Of a stretch of DNA of 64,000 nt, positions 50,991-61,100 are shown one piece after another. Position 1 is the first letter of the stretch. The number at the start of each line of letters is the position of its first letter. The stretch lies in assembly GCF_016629525.1 (NCBI RefSeq), contig NZ_AP024269.1:3911001-3975000 (forward strand), in the 5' to 3' direction. Position numbers and translations under genes: made by a program. Source of the DNA: Kaistia sp. 32K (GTDB lineage Bacteria; Pseudomonadota; Alphaproteobacteria; Rhizobiales; Kaistiaceae). The notes beneath the pieces were generated by a model, which saw only the letters and a list, made by a program, of their open reading frames with translations, had not been told where the DNA came from and did not search any database.

Positions 50991-52066
50991 GCGCCCTTGG
51001 GCGAAATCCGGTTCACGTGCCCCATCTTGCGGCCAGGTCGGCTCTCGCTCTTGCCGTAGAGATGCAGCCGCGCGCCCGGCTCGGCGGCGAGATCCAGCCA
51101 TGCATCCGCCTCGGCGCCGACCAGATTGGTCATCACCGCATCCGAATGGCGCTCGGTCGAGCCGAGCGGCCAGCCGGCGATGGCGCGAATATGGTTCTCG
51201 AACTGCGAGACCAGGCAGCCGTCCTGAGTCCAGTGGCCGGAATTGTGGACGCGCGGGGCGATCTCGTTGACGAGGAGCCGCTCCGAGCCCGCCTCCTCGA
51301 CGACGAACATCTCGACCGCCAGCAGGCCGACATAATCGAGCGCTTCCGCCACTTTAGCCGCGATCGCCCGCGCCGCGTCGGCGGTCGCGTCCGAGAGCTG
51401 GGCCGGCACGGTGGAGGTGGCGAGGATGTGGTTGCGGTGGACGTTCTCGACGATGTCGTAGACCGCCGTCTCGCCGCTTCGGCCGCGAACGACCAGCGCC
51501 GAAACCTCGCGCGCGAAGGTGATGAAGCCTTCGAGCACGGCCGGCTTGCCGGCGATCGCCGTGAAGGCGGCTGCCGCGTCGTCGCCGGCGCGGATCGCCA
51601 CCTGGCCCTTGCCGTCATAGCCGAAGCGTCGGGTCTTCAGGATTGACGGCCGGCCGAGCGCGTCGAGGGCAGCCTCGAGCCCGGCGACATCATCGACGGC
51701 GGCAAAAGGGGCGACCGGAATGCCGAGGCTCCGCATCAGCTCCTTTTCCGACAGCCGGTCCTGCGACACCGACAGCGCGCGCGGCCCGGGTAGAACCGCG
51801 ACCTGCTCGCCGAGAAAGGCGGCGGTGGCCGCCGGCACGTTCTCGAACTCGTAGGTCACGACATCGACGGATCCCGCGAAGGCGGAAAGCGCACTCTCGT
51901 TCTCATAGGCCGCGACGGTTCGGGCCGCCGCGACGTCGAAGGCGGGACTTTCGCCGTCCGGGCAATAGACATGGCAGCGGAAGCCGAGCTCGGCCGCCGC
52001 GGTCGCCAGCATCCGGCCGAGCTGACCGCCGCCCAGGATGCCGATGGTGGAACCGGGCTTCAGCAT
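50987..52066 (-). CDS. purK: N5-carboxyaminoimidazole ribonucleotide synthase
   Basis: PurK uses ATP and bicarbonate to carboxylate AIR in purine synthesis, upstream of PurE. The 359-residue ATP-grasp protein has the N-terminal IGILGGGQLGRML motif near residue 8 and TRRFGYDGKGQ and NEIAPRVHNSGHWT later on. Start: I chose ATG 52066 because GAAGG precedes it; ATG 52081 would add five residues and overlap purE by 11 bases. The purE gene is just upstream on the same strand, so the pair is an operon. Confidence 0.92.
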   Translation of the reverse strand: MLKPGSTIGILGGGQLGRMLATAAAELGFRCHVYCPDGESPAFDVAAARTVAAYENESALSAFAGSVDVVTYEFENVPAATAAFLGEQVAVLPGPRALSVSQDRLSEKELMRSLGIPVAPFAAVDDVAGLEAALDALGRPSILKTRRFGYDGKGQVAIRAGDDAAAAFTAIAGKPAVLEGFITFAREVSALVVRGRSGETAVYDIVENVHRNHILATSTVPAQLSDATADAARAIAAKVAEALDYVGLLAVEMFVVEEAGSERLLVNEIAPRVHNSGHWTQDGCLVSQFENHIRAIAGWPLGSTERHSDAVMTNLVGAEADAWLDLAAEPGARLHLYGKSESRPGRKMGHVNRISPKGA

Positions 52067-52070
52067 CGCA

Positions 52071-52568
52071 TCAGCCTTCATCGGAAGGGCTTTCGGCGAC
52101 GCGGGCGGTCTGCGCGGCGCGCCATGCGTCAAGCCTGCCCGCCAGCTCGGGATCGTTCAGGGCGAGGATCGACACGGCGAGCAGCGCGGCGTTGATGGCG
52201 CCGGCCTTGCCGATCGCGAGCGTGCCCACCGGGATGCCGCCCGGCATCTGCACGATCGAAAGCAGGCTGTCCTGACCGGAAAGCGCCTTCGATTCCACCG
52301 GCACGCCGAGCACCGGCAGCGGCGTCATCGACGCGCACATGCCGGGCAGATGCGCCGCGCCGCCGGCGCCGGCGATGACGACCTTGAAACCCTGGTCGCG
52401 GGCGGATTTCGCGAAGTCGACCAGCCGGTCCGGCGTCCGGTGCGCGGAGACGATCCGGTCGTCATGCGCGACACCGAGCGCGTCCAGCGTTTCGGCCGCG
52501 TGCCGCATCGTCTGCCAATCGGATTGGCTGCCCATGATGATGGCGACTGGCGCCGTCTTGTCTGCCAA
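52071..52568 (-). CDS. purE: N5-CAIR mutase
   Basis: PurE rearranges N5-CAIR to CAIR. The 165-residue protein has the phosphate-binding MGSQSDW near residue 13 and the catalytic histidine in [10 protein letters not shown] near 43, plus [11 protein letters not shown]. It is class I, the typical length. The gene is followed without a gap by purK on the same strand. The next gene, a GGDEF protein, is divergent. Confidence 0.93.
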   Translation of the reverse strand: MADKTAPVAIIMGSQSDWQTMRHAAETLDALGVAHDDRIVSAHRTPDRLVDFAKSARDQGFKVVIAGAGGAAHLPGMCASMTPLPVLGVPVESKALSGQDSLLSIVQMPGGIPVGTLAIGKAGAINAALLAVSILALNDPELAGRLDAWRAAQTARVAESPSDEG

Positions 52569-52692
52569 GTTCTCGTCTCCGACCTTGGGGGAAGGCGGCG
52601 GATTATAGAGAGGGACGCCCCGGCCGCAAGGCGCGGTTCAGGACTTACGCGTCGTTAACCAGAATTGAACCAAGCCACGGCAAAGATTGGCC

Positions 52693-53358
52693 ATGTCCAG
52701 CGCCCCGGCTCCCATCCCCCGTCCCCAAACCCCGATCGAACGCGATCCGGCCCCCGCTTCGCGCCGTCGCGAAATCACGTCCAACGACGCCTTGCCGGAC
52801 CTGCCGGTCGAGCAGCGCTCGCTGGTCATGCGCCTGGCCGAAGAGGTGGCGACGCTCCGCCGCGCGCTCGACGCCAGCCAGCACCGCATCGCGGCGCTGG
52901 AGGTCGAGGCAGCCGAGGAACCGATCTCCGGCCTGTTCAACCGGCGCGCCTTCCTGCGCGAGATCGAGCGCGCCATCGCCTTCCAGACCCGCTATCCGAT
53001 GACCTGCGGCATCGCCCTGATCGACATCGACGGCCTCGACGCCATCCGCTCGGCCGGCGGGCAAGGCGGCCTCAATCGCGCCCTGCGCGCCATCGGCCAA
53101 ACGCTGCGCGCCGGCATCCGCTCCTGCGACGTCGCCGCGCGGACGGGCAACGAGCAGTTCGCGGTCGTGCTCTGGAACTCGACGCCGGCCGATTGCGGCC
53201 ATCGCGTCAACGGATTGCAGCGGGCGATTGCCGGCCTGCAGCTGTCGGCCGACGCCGGCATCACGTCGCAGTCGGCGGTCGTGATGATCGAAGCGGGCAT
53301 GACGGTCGACGGGCTGATCGCGGCGGCAGAAACGCTGTTGCCGGGAAGCGGCGGCTGA
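52693..53358 (+). CDS. Degenerate GGDEF domain protein
   Basis: This 221-residue protein has a coiled-coil stretch (LVMRLAEEVATLRRALDASQ) followed by a GGDEF-type domain starting near residue 75 (PISGLFNRRAFLREIERA). The signature loop reads RTGNEQFAVVL instead of GGDEF: residues 151-156 are TGNEQF, so metal and GTP handling is probably lost. It is more likely a scaffold or a c-di-GMP/nucleotide sensor than a cyclase. ATG 52693 is used; a TTG six bases earlier is possible. It meets the DUF465 gene tail to tail with no gap. Confidence 0.8.
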   Translation: MSSAPAPIPRPQTPIERDPAPASRRREITSNDALPDLPVEQRSLVMRLAEEVATLRRALDASQHRIAALEVEAAEEPISGLFNRRAFLREIERAIAFQTRYPMTCGIALIDIDGLDAIRSAGGQGGLNRALRAIGQTLRAGIRSCDVAARTGNEQFAVVLWNSTPADCGHRVNGLQRAIAGLQLSADAGITSQSAVVMIEAGMTVDGLIAAAETLLPGSGG

Positions 53359-53565
53359 TCAGGCGATGATATCCGGCAGAAGCTGATCCTCCAGCGAGAC
53401 CATGCGGTCCTTCAGCGCCAGCTTGCGCTTCTTCAGGCGCTGGATGCGCAAGGGATCGATCTTGCCGGTTTCGGACATCACCGAAATCGCGGCATCGAGG
53501 TCGCTATGTTCCTGGCGGAGCCGTGCCAGTTCGAAGCGGATTTCCTGTTCTTCTTCCTCGGTCAT
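53359..53565 (-). CDS. DUF465 (YdcH-like) small protein 1
   Basis: The 68-residue, highly charged helical protein begins MTEEEEQEIRFELARLRQEH and continues SDLDAAISVMSETGKIDPLR and IQRLKKRKLALKDR, the DUF465 pattern. It would form a helical hairpin. Function is unknown, though relatives are found near cell-division or c-di-GMP genes. Its stop abuts the GGDEF gene. A second copy begins 250 bases away on the other strand. Confidence 0.88.
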   Translation of the reverse strand: MTEEEEQEIRFELARLRQEHSDLDAAISVMSETGKIDPLRIQRLKKRKLALKDRMVSLEDQLLPDIIA

Positions 53566-53812
53566 TCACCCCAACCTTGCCGAGTTTGGACGGCCCTGGC
53601 GCCAAGGATACATGCTTGGCCCCGGCCAAGCGAGAGGCGGATCGCGCCTTGCCCCCTTGAACCTCGCCTCCCCGGGCCACAGATCAGAAGAGAGCCGGGG
53701 TTGCCACGACGACGTCCCGTGACGTGGTCGTGCGTCAGTTCCGGTTCGACAGCAACCCGCGTCCATGGCACGATCGCGTGCCGTCATCGATCAACGAAGG
53801 GAGGCAGTATTA

Positions 53813-53992
53813 ATGTCCATCGATTCGCATCTTGCCGAACTGGAACGGCGCCACGAGGCGCTCTCCAGGGAGATCGACCAGGCAGCCAACCACCCGAGTG
53901 CCGATACGCTTGAATTGGCTGCCATGAAGAGACGCAAGCTGCAGCTCAAGGACGAGATAGCCCGGTTGAAGGGCAACAGCACCGTTCACTGA
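53813..53992 (+). CDS. DUF465 (YdcH-like) small protein 2
   Basis: The 59-residue paralogue begins MSIDSHLAELERRHEALSRE and contains the LAAMKRRKLQLKDEIARLKG motif. GGGAGG lies six to seven bases before the ATG. A longer frame to 53765 has no ribosome site and would be out of family. It is divergent from the first copy by about 250 bases; that spacer shows no further gene. A terminator follows. Confidence 0.88.
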   Translation: MSIDSHLAELERRHEALSREIDQAANHPSADTLELAAMKRRKLQLKDEIARLKGNSTVH

Positions 53993-54011
53993 TTGGTGAC
54001 ATCTTACTTGC

Positions 54012-54045
54012 GAAGCGCCGCGAATTTCGCGGCGCTTTTGCTTTG
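54012..54045 (+). terminator. Terminator after the DUF465 gene
   Basis: AAGCGCCGCGAA pairs with TTCGCGGCGCTT, followed by TTGCTTTG on the plus strand. It lies 20 bases beyond the DUF465 stop and six bases before the OpgC stop, so it could serve both convergent genes. Confidence 0.75.
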
Positions 54046-54050
54046 ACGAG

Positions 54051-55247
54051 CTACTCGGCCGCCACCATGCCGGACGAGTTCGCCCCGCTCGGAGCCGTCT
54101 CAGCCGCCGGCCGGCGCTTCGGCTGCGGACGGATCCAGTCGAGATAGGCGGCCAGCGCGAACAGCGCGGCGAGCCCTGCGCCGATCAGCACCGTGTCGGC
54201 CACAAGGCTGTAACCCGTGAAGATCGGATCGTTCGGCAGCCCCAGCACGTTCTCGCGGACGATATGGCCGGCGACGCTGAGCAGCGTTCCGAGCCAGAAC
54301 ACCGGCAGGGTGTGGCGCCCGAGGCGGACGATCCAGTTGCCCTCGTCGAGCCAGCGCTTCAGGATCCCCGGCAGCGGGCTGAAGATCACGACATAGGCGA
54401 GCGACAGCACATGCAGCAGGCGGAAGACGCCGACCCATGTCTTGTTGAAGCCGGACAGCCAGAACCACTCGGGCAGCCTCGGGAACGTGCCCCAAAGGCC
54501 GCCATAGACCAGCCCGGCGGCCGCGACGAGATAGAACAGCGCGAACCAGTAGACGGCGCGGGAAAATGGCAGTCGCTCGCCGCGACGGAGCAGGACGCCG
54601 CCGACGAAGCCGATCGTGAACAGGAACTGCCAGGCGAGCGGATTGAAGTACCAGCCGCCATCGCCCGGGAAGTTCGGGATGGTCAGGCGGAAGATGTTGG
54701 TGACCAGCCAGAGGGCGAAGCTGGCGCCCAGCACCAGTCCGAGATGGACGCGGGCGAGCAGCATCATCAGCGGCAGCATCGCCATCATGACCATGTACAT
54801 CGGCAGGATGTTGAAGTTGCCGGTCTGGTAGGTGAGCATGCCGATGCCGGCGAGCGCCTGGACGGGCTGCTCGACGAGCCAGTGCCGCTCGTCCGGCAGC
54901 ATCAGCCCCGGCGCATCGAGCGAGATCGAGGCGGCCGCGTAGATGGCAAAGCCCGCCGCCATCGCCGCCAGATGGGCGATGTAGAGCGTGCCGATCCGCT
55001 TCCCCACCAGTCCCGTCGAGGCCACCGCCTGCCCCGACGCGAAACGCGGGAAATAAGCGAGCGCCGCGGAGACGCCGGCAAGCAGGACGAAGATCTCGGC
55101 CGCGTCGGAAAGGCCAAAATTTCTATGCGTGAAATTCGAATACAGATTGCCGGGAATGTGATTGACGAAAATCGAGATCAGCGCCAACCCGCGGAAGAAA
55201 TCGATCCGATAGTCACGCGGCATGGGATTGGGAAAGGCGCGATACAT
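54051..55247 (-). CDS. OpgC-domain membrane protein
   Basis: The 398-residue integral membrane protein (about ten helices) begins MYRAFPNPMPRDYRIDFFRG and has the acyltransferase-like RDYRIDFFRGLALISIFVNH and HRNFGLSDAAEIFVLLAGVS segments. This is the OpgC family, which in E. coli adds succinyl groups to osmoregulated periplasmic glucans. In rhizobia the related proteins may modify cyclic beta-glucans. No opgG/H is next to it. The ATG at 55247 gives a complete N-terminus. A second in-frame ATG eight codons later is possible. Confidence 0.87.
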   Translation of the reverse strand: MYRAFPNPMPRDYRIDFFRGLALISIFVNHIPGNLYSNFTHRNFGLSDAAEIFVLLAGVSAALAYFPRFASGQAVASTGLVGKRIGTLYIAHLAAMAAGFAIYAAASISLDAPGLMLPDERHWLVEQPVQALAGIGMLTYQTGNFNILPMYMVMMAMLPLMMLLARVHLGLVLGASFALWLVTNIFRLTIPNFPGDGGWYFNPLAWQFLFTIGFVGGVLLRRGERLPFSRAVYWFALFYLVAAAGLVYGGLWGTFPRLPEWFWLSGFNKTWVGVFRLLHVLSLAYVVIFSPLPGILKRWLDEGNWIVRLGRHTLPVFWLGTLLSVAGHIVRENVLGLPNDPIFTGYSLVADTVLIGAGLAALFALAAYLDWIRPQPKRRPAAETAPSGANSSGMVAAE

Positions 55248-55349
55248 ACGAGAACCCTGGAATTCCGGCGATCCGTTACGATGTCGCCGAACTAGCCGGC
55301 GAACAAGGCGGGCTTACGGCAGCGGCCCGGCTTCTTCAATGCCAGCTCT

Positions 55350-56111
55350 TCAATGAACGAGCAGGGACATGGCTCCGTCCCAGGTCAGCTTCAGCCCGAT
55401 CACGGCGACGAAAACATAGGAAAGACCGTAGAAAAGGGTCTGATCGATGACCCGCACGATCCAGATTCCGGCCACCGTCATCAGCGCCGCGAACGGAAAA
55501 AGCACCGCCGCCGTCGTGAGATTGGCCGTGTCGAACTGGCCGAGGAAAAAATACGGGACGAGCTTCACGGCGTTGGTAACCGCGAAAAAGATCACCGAGG
55601 TGCCGACGAAGACCTGCTTGTCGAGCCGCAGCGGCAGCGCATACATCTGGAAGGGTGGCGCCCCCGCGTGGCTGACGAAAGATGTGAACCCGGCGATCCC
55701 GCCCCAGAACGCGCCCTTGGGTCCGCTGGACGGCCGGGGCTCGGCCCGCAGCCGGTCGCCAAACCAGTAGTTCAGCGCGAACAGGATGGAGATCAGGCCG
55801 ACCAGCAATCGAACGAAATCTTCCTTCACGTAGGCGGCCGTCATCCACCCGACGGCGATGCCGAGGATCGAGGCCGGCAGCATGACATGGAGCGTCCGGC
55901 GATCGAACATCCGCCGGTAGAAGAACAGGCTGATGCCATCCATGACGAGAAGGATCGGCAACATGATACCGGCGGCCTGGATCGGCGAGATCACGAGGGC
56001 GAGCACCGGAACCGCCAGCATGCCCATTGCGCCGCCAAAGCCGCCCTTGGACAGCCCGGCAAGCGCCACGGCAGGCAGCGCGGCAGCATAAAATGCTATA
56101 TCGGTGAACAT
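55350..56111 (-). CDS. TauE/SafE family sulfite or organosulfonate exporter
   Basis: This 253-residue inner-membrane protein has about eight helices and the family motif ALAGLSKGGFGGAMGMLAVP near residue 15. A second motif (PKGAFWGGIAGFTSFVSHAGAPPFQMYALPL) lies in the second half. TauE/SafE proteins export sulfite or sulfoacetate, or similar small anions. It is divergent from the MarR gene at 56261 (149-base gap), so MarR is a candidate regulator. No taurine or sulfite genes are close. Confidence 0.9.
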   Translation of the reverse strand: MFTDIAFYAAALPAVALAGLSKGGFGGAMGMLAVPVLALVISPIQAAGIMLPILLVMDGISLFFYRRMFDRRTLHVMLPASILGIAVGWMTAAYVKEDFVRLLVGLISILFALNYWFGDRLRAEPRPSSGPKGAFWGGIAGFTSFVSHAGAPPFQMYALPLRLDKQVFVGTSVIFFAVTNAVKLVPYFFLGQFDTANLTTAAVLFPFAALMTVAGIWIVRVIDQTLFYGLSYVFVAVIGLKLTWDGAMSLLVH

Positions 56112-56229
56112 GCGGAAGGCGATTGGCGGAAAGGGCTAGGTCTTCTTGAATCGATTTATCCTGCTTCGCCGTCGAAATCCACCATTTCCCCCGTTTTCCG
56201 CGCGGCCGGCCCAATAAAGTCACATTGCG

Positions 56230-56249
56230 TAATATTCACGAGCTTATTA
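56230..56249. promoter_or_regulatory. Possible MarR operator
   Basis: TAATA...TATTA at 56230-56249 is an inverted repeat in an AT-rich spacer of the divergent TauE/MarR pair, 12 bases before the marR start. MarR proteins bind such AT-rich palindromes. The match is short. Confidence 0.35.
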
Positions 56250-56260
56250 TATAGGTAGTC

Positions 56261-56761
56261 ATGAATACTCCGCCCTCAGAGAATGATCTCGGCTTCCTGA
56301 TCAACGACGTTGCGCGTTTGATTCGACGTGCCTTCGATCAGCGGGCGCAGAGTTGCCAATTGACGCGCGCCCAGTGGCAGGTTCTGGCCTATTTGTTCCA
56401 CAATGAGGGCTCGAACCAGGCTTCGGTCGCCGACGCGCTCGACGTCGAGCCGATCACCCTCTCCCGTCACATCGACAGGCTGGAAGCGCTGGGCTATGTC
56501 GCGCGCGTTCCGGATCCTGCCGATCGTCGGGCCCGGCGCCTGCACCTGACCGAGAAGGTCCGCCCCCTTCTGGACCAGATGAAGATCATCGGCTCCAACG
56601 TGATGGCGGAAGCTCTCGAAGGCGCCTCCGCGTCCGAGACCGAGCTGATGGCCAAGCTCCTCGGCCGCATGCGCAGCAACATGACCGGCCGCGGCTTCGA
56701 AACGCTGGTGGCCGAGCCGGCCAAGAGCCCCGCGATCAAGGTGCCGCAAAAGGTCGTCTGA
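56261..56761 (+). CDS. MarR family transcriptional regulator
   Basis: This 166-residue protein has the MarR winged helix: LTRAQWQVLAYLFHNEG, then QASVADALDVEPITLSRHID and the wing PDPADRRARRLHLTEKV. A small-molecule-responsive repressor. The N-terminal QRAQSCQLTRAQ start is typical. It is divergent from the TauE gene and 50 bases from the convergent chromate transporter. Either could be under its control, with the TauE direction more likely. Confidence 0.9.
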   Translation: MNTPPSENDLGFLINDVARLIRRAFDQRAQSCQLTRAQWQVLAYLFHNEGSNQASVADALDVEPITLSRHIDRLEALGYVARVPDPADRRARRLHLTEKVRPLLDQMKIIGSNVMAEALEGASASETELMAKLLGRMRSNMTGRGFETLVAEPAKSPAIKVPQKVV

Positions 56762-56810
56762 CCGGCGCCTGCCAGGTACGAGCGGCTAGCTGCCGCCGCT
56801 CTACCGCGCT

Positions 56811-58028
56811 TTAGTGGATCCACCACCCGCCGAAGGCCGCGAACAGAACTACGCCCCAGGCCGGAATGCGCGCCGGGACGAGCAGCGCGTAGCAGGCGAG
56901 CGCCAGCAGCAATTCCCGCATCCCGTGGATCGCCGTCGTGAAGACGGGATCATAGAGCGCCGCCGCGAGCAGGCCGACCACCGCCGCGTTGATCCCCGCG
57001 AGCGCGCGACGGACCGGGGCGATCCGCCTAAGGGATTGCCAGAACGGCATGACGGCCAGGACAAGCAGAAGCCCCGGCGCGAACAGCGCCAGCACGGCAA
57101 GCAGCGCGCCGGAAACCGGGTCCGGCAAGCCGGCGGCAACCCCGATCCACGCCGACAGGCTGAAGAGCGGCCCCGGCATGGCCTGGGCGGCGCCATAGCC
57201 CGCGACGAAAGCGCGATCCGAGATGAAGCCGGGCGCCACCACGGCATCCTGCAGCAGCGGCAGGACGACATGGCCGCCGCCGAACACGAGCGCGCCCGAG
57301 CGATACAGCCCGCCGAACAGAGCCAATTCCGGCTGCGAGGCGAGATGGGCGGCGAGCGGCAGGCCGAACAACAGCAGGAAGAACACCAGCAGCGAGGCGA
57401 GCCCGGCCCCGCGCGAAATGCCGGGATGCGCCGCGACGACAGTCGCCGCGCCCACGGACGGCCCGAGAGCATAGCCGGCAAGGCCGGCGGCGAGCAGGAT
57501 GGCGATCTGCGTCGCGCCGCCCGGCGACAGCACGACAAGGATCGTCGCGGCAACGGCGATGCCCCCGAGCCACCAGCCTCGGGCGAGCGACATCGCCATG
57601 CCGCGGACCGCTTCCGCCACCACGGCGACGGCGACGACTGCGAGCCCCGACAGCACGCCGGCGTCGAGGCGATCGCCGCCGGCGGCGAAGCCGAACGCCA
57701 ACACCGCCATGATCAACGCGGAGGGCAGCGTGAAGCCGACGAAGGCCGCCAGCGCCCCGCCCAGTCCCGCCTTTTCGAGGCCGATCGCCATGCCGAGCTG
57801 GCTCGAGGCCGGTCCGGGCAGGAACTGGCACAGCGCCAGCAGATCGGCGAAGGCTTCTTCATCCAGCCATCGCAGGCGGCGGACGAAGCGATCGCGGAAA
57901 TAGCCGATATGCGCCACCGGCCCGCCGAAGGAGGTCAGGCCGAGCTTCAGGAACTCCAGGAAAACCCGGCCGGCCGACACCTCTGGGGGCGGCTCGGATG
58001 GAAGGGGGCCGGTCCGAAGTTCGTTCAT
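56811..58028 (-). CDS. Chromate transporter ChrA
   Basis: The 405-residue membrane protein has two homologous chromate_transp halves, with GLTSFGGPVAHIGYFRDRFV and LCQFLPGPASSQLGMAIG in the first half and ALVFGGGHVVLPLL and YGAAQAMPGPLFSLSAWIGV in the second. ChrA exports chromate driven by proton motive force, and can also handle sulfate-like anions. No chrB regulator is nearby. The ATG at 58028 was used; in-frame ATGs at 58046 and 58052 are possible. A strong terminator lies upstream, after the RND gene, so ChrA must have its own promoter. Confidence 0.88.
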   Translation of the reverse strand: MNELRTGPLPSEPPPEVSAGRVFLEFLKLGLTSFGGPVAHIGYFRDRFVRRLRWLDEEAFADLLALCQFLPGPASSQLGMAIGLEKAGLGGALAAFVGFTLPSALIMAVLAFGFAAGGDRLDAGVLSGLAVVAVAVVAEAVRGMAMSLARGWWLGGIAVAATILVVLSPGGATQIAILLAAGLAGYALGPSVGAATVVAAHPGISRGAGLASLLVFFLLLFGLPLAAHLASQPELALFGGLYRSGALVFGGGHVVLPLLQDAVVAPGFISDRAFVAGYGAAQAMPGPLFSLSAWIGVAAGLPDPVSGALLAVLALFAPGLLLVLAVMPFWQSLRRIAPVRRALAGINAAVVGLLAAALYDPVFTTAIHGMRELLLALACYALLVPARIPAWGVVLFAAFGGWWIH

Positions 58029-58063
58029 GCCGTCAATCTGACCCATCGTCATGACGCGGATAC

Positions 58064-58095
58064 GAAAACGGCGCCCTGGGGCGCCGTTTTCTTTT
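58064..58095 (-). terminator. Terminator of the RND permease gene
   Basis: AAAACGGCGCC (58065-58075) pairs with GGCGCCGTTTT (58080-58090), followed on the minus strand by TTTTCG. It stands seven bases beyond the RND stop (58102) and between it and chrA. Confidence 0.85.
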
Positions 58096-58101
58096 CGGTT
58101 G

Positions 58102-61100
58102 TCAGTGGGCCGGAGCCGGTGTCTCGCCAGAGGCGGGCGCCGTCGGCTCGTCCTCTTCGCGCTTCGCATGAGCGCTGGAGAGGTAGGTGTAGAACATCGG
58201 CACGACGAACAGCGTGAAGATGGTGCCGATCGACATGCCCGTCGCGATGACGAGGCCCATCGAGAAGCGCGCCTTGGCGCCTGCGCCCTCCGCGAACAGC
58301 AGCGGCACGACACCGAACACCATGGCGGCCGTGGTCATCAGGATCGGCCGCAGGCGAACGCGGGCCGCCTCGACGATCGCGTCATGACGGTTGAGACCAC
58401 GCTCCTCGCGCTGCTGGTTGGCGAACTCCACCATCAGAATGCCGTGCTTGGTAATCAAGCCGACAAGGGTAATGAGGCCCACCTGCGAGTAGATGTTCAG
58501 CGACGCCGCGCCCAGATTGAGCGGTATGAGCGCACCGAAGATCGAGAGCGGCACCGACATCATGATGATGAGCGGATCGCGGAAGCTCTCGAACTGCGCC
58601 GCCAGCACCAGGTAGATCACGATGATGGCGAGGCCGAAGACGATCAGCAGCGAATTGCCGGTCTCGAGCTCGGTACGGGACTGTCCGGCATATTCGATGA
58701 AATAGCCGGGCGGCAGCACCTGGCTCGCGATCTGCTGCAGCTCCGCCAGGCCATCGCCCGACGTCACGGTCGGCCGCGGCAGCGCGGCCAGCGTCGCCGA
58801 GTTGAGCTGGTTGAACTGCTCGATCGCGGGCGCCGAACCGACCGTGTCGATGGTCACGACCGATGACAACGGCACCATGGCCCCCGATTGCGCGCGCACG
58901 AAGAAGGCGCCGAGGCTCTCGGGATTAAGCCGGTACTTCTCCGGCACTTGGGTGATGATGTCGTAGGCGCGAGCCTCACGGTCGAACTTCGAGATGCCGT
59001 TCTCGCCGACGAGGAGCGTCAGCGTGTTGCCGATCTCCGCGACCGAGACGCCAAGCGCGGCGGCGCGGTTGCGGTCGATCACGACGTTCACCTTCGGCGT
59101 ATCGAAGGAGAGCGAGTTCTGCACCACGATGAACTTGCCCGACGCCATGGCGCGGTTCTTGATCTCCTCGGCGACCGCATAGACGCGGTCGGCAGGCTCG
59201 GTCGACTGGACGACGAACTGGATCGGCAGGCCGCCGCCGGTACCCGGAAGCGAGGGGACTGCGAACACGAAGGCCTGCACGCCCGACACGGTGTCGAGAC
59301 GTCCCTGCACCTCCTGCTGCACCTGCGCCTGCGAACGCGTGCGCTCGCCCCAGGGCTTCAGCACCAGGCCCGAGAAGGCCGAGTTCGCGGCGCCGCTGCC
59401 GGCGATCGAGAACAGCGCCTGGCGCTCGGGAATGTCGGCGGTCTTCTGCGCGATCTCGTCGACATAGAGCTGCGTGTAGTCGATCGTCGCATATTGCGGC
59501 GCCGTGATCAGCGTGAACATGGCGCCCTCGTCCTCCTCCGGCGCCAGTTCGGTCGACGTGTGGAGGAACAGGAACACCATCGTGCCGAGGATCGCGATGA
59601 CCATCATCAGCGTGATCGGACGCACCTTCAGCGAACCGACGAGCCGACGCGCGTACCAGTTGCCGAAACGGTCGAAGACCCCGTCGATGAAGTGCTGGAT
59701 GCGCCCGCCGCCCGGCTTCAGGATGCGCGCCGACATCATCGGCGACACGGTCAGGGCGACGAAGCCGGACAGGATCACCGCGCCGGCCAGCGTCATCGAG
59801 AATTCGCGGAACAGCGCGCCGGTGACGCCCTGCGTGAAGGCCATCGGCGCATACACCGCCGCCAGCGTGATCGTCATCGCGATGACGGCGCCGGTGATCT
59901 CCTGCATGCCGACGATCGCCGCCTTCATCGGCTTCAGCCCCTCCTCGATGTGGCGGTGGATGTTCTCCACCACCACGATCGCGTCGTCGACGACGAGACC
60001 GATCGCCAGCACCATGGCGAGGAGCGTCAGCGTATTCAGCGAATAGCCGAGCGCCCAGAGGATGAAACAGACGCCGATCAGCGACAGCGGAATCGTGACG
60101 ATCGGGATGATGACCGAGCGGAACGAACCCAGGAACAGGAAGATGACGACGACGACGATCGCGGAGGCTTCCAGGATCGTGCGAGCCACTTCCTCGATCG
60201 ACGCGCTGATCGCCTCGGTCGAATCGTAGACGAGTTCGATATGCATGCCCTCGGGCAGCGACTGCGCGATCAGGGGCAGTTCCTTGCGCACGCCCGCCGC
60301 CACGTCGAGCGGGTTCGCCGACGGGGTCTGGAAGATGCCGAGGAAGACGCCTTCCTCGCCGTTGAACCGGACTTCGGTATCGGTCGAAGCTGCCGCGAGC
60401 TCGATCGTCGCGACATCGCGCAACCGCACGATCTCGTCGCCGTTCGAGCGGATCGGCAGCGCCCCGAACGTCTCGGGATCCTGCAGCGTCGTCTTCGCCT
60501 CGATCGAATAGGCGTAGAACTCGTTCTTGGTCTTGCCGGGCGCCGACAGGAAGTTGGAGCCCTTGATCGCCGCCAGAACGTCGGTCGCCGTGACATTGCG
60601 CGACGCGAGCGCGACCGGATCGATCCAGACGCGCATGGCAAATTCCTGCGCGCCGAGAATGTCGGCATTGGCGACGCCATCGACCGTCGCGAAGCGCGGC
60701 TGGATGACGCGGATCAGATAGTCGGTCAGCTGCTGCGGGTTCATGTTGTCGCTGCGCGCAGCGAGATACATCAACGCGAACTGGAAGCCGGTGCCCTTCT
60801 GGATCACCGGGTCCTCGGCCTCCACGGGCAGCTTGCCGCGCACCTGCTGGACCTTGGCGATGACCTCGGTCAATGCCTTGTCCGGATTGGTGTTCAGCCG
60901 CATGAAGACGGAAACCGTCGACACGCCGAGCGAGCTCTTCGACGTCACATAGTCGACGCCCTCGGCCGACGACACAGACTTGGCGATCGTCGAGGTGATG
61001 AAGCCCTGGATGACGTCGGCGCTGGCGCCCGGATAGATCGTCGTCACCGTCACCACGGTTTCGTCGACCTTCGGATATTGCCGGATCGACATCGACAGGA

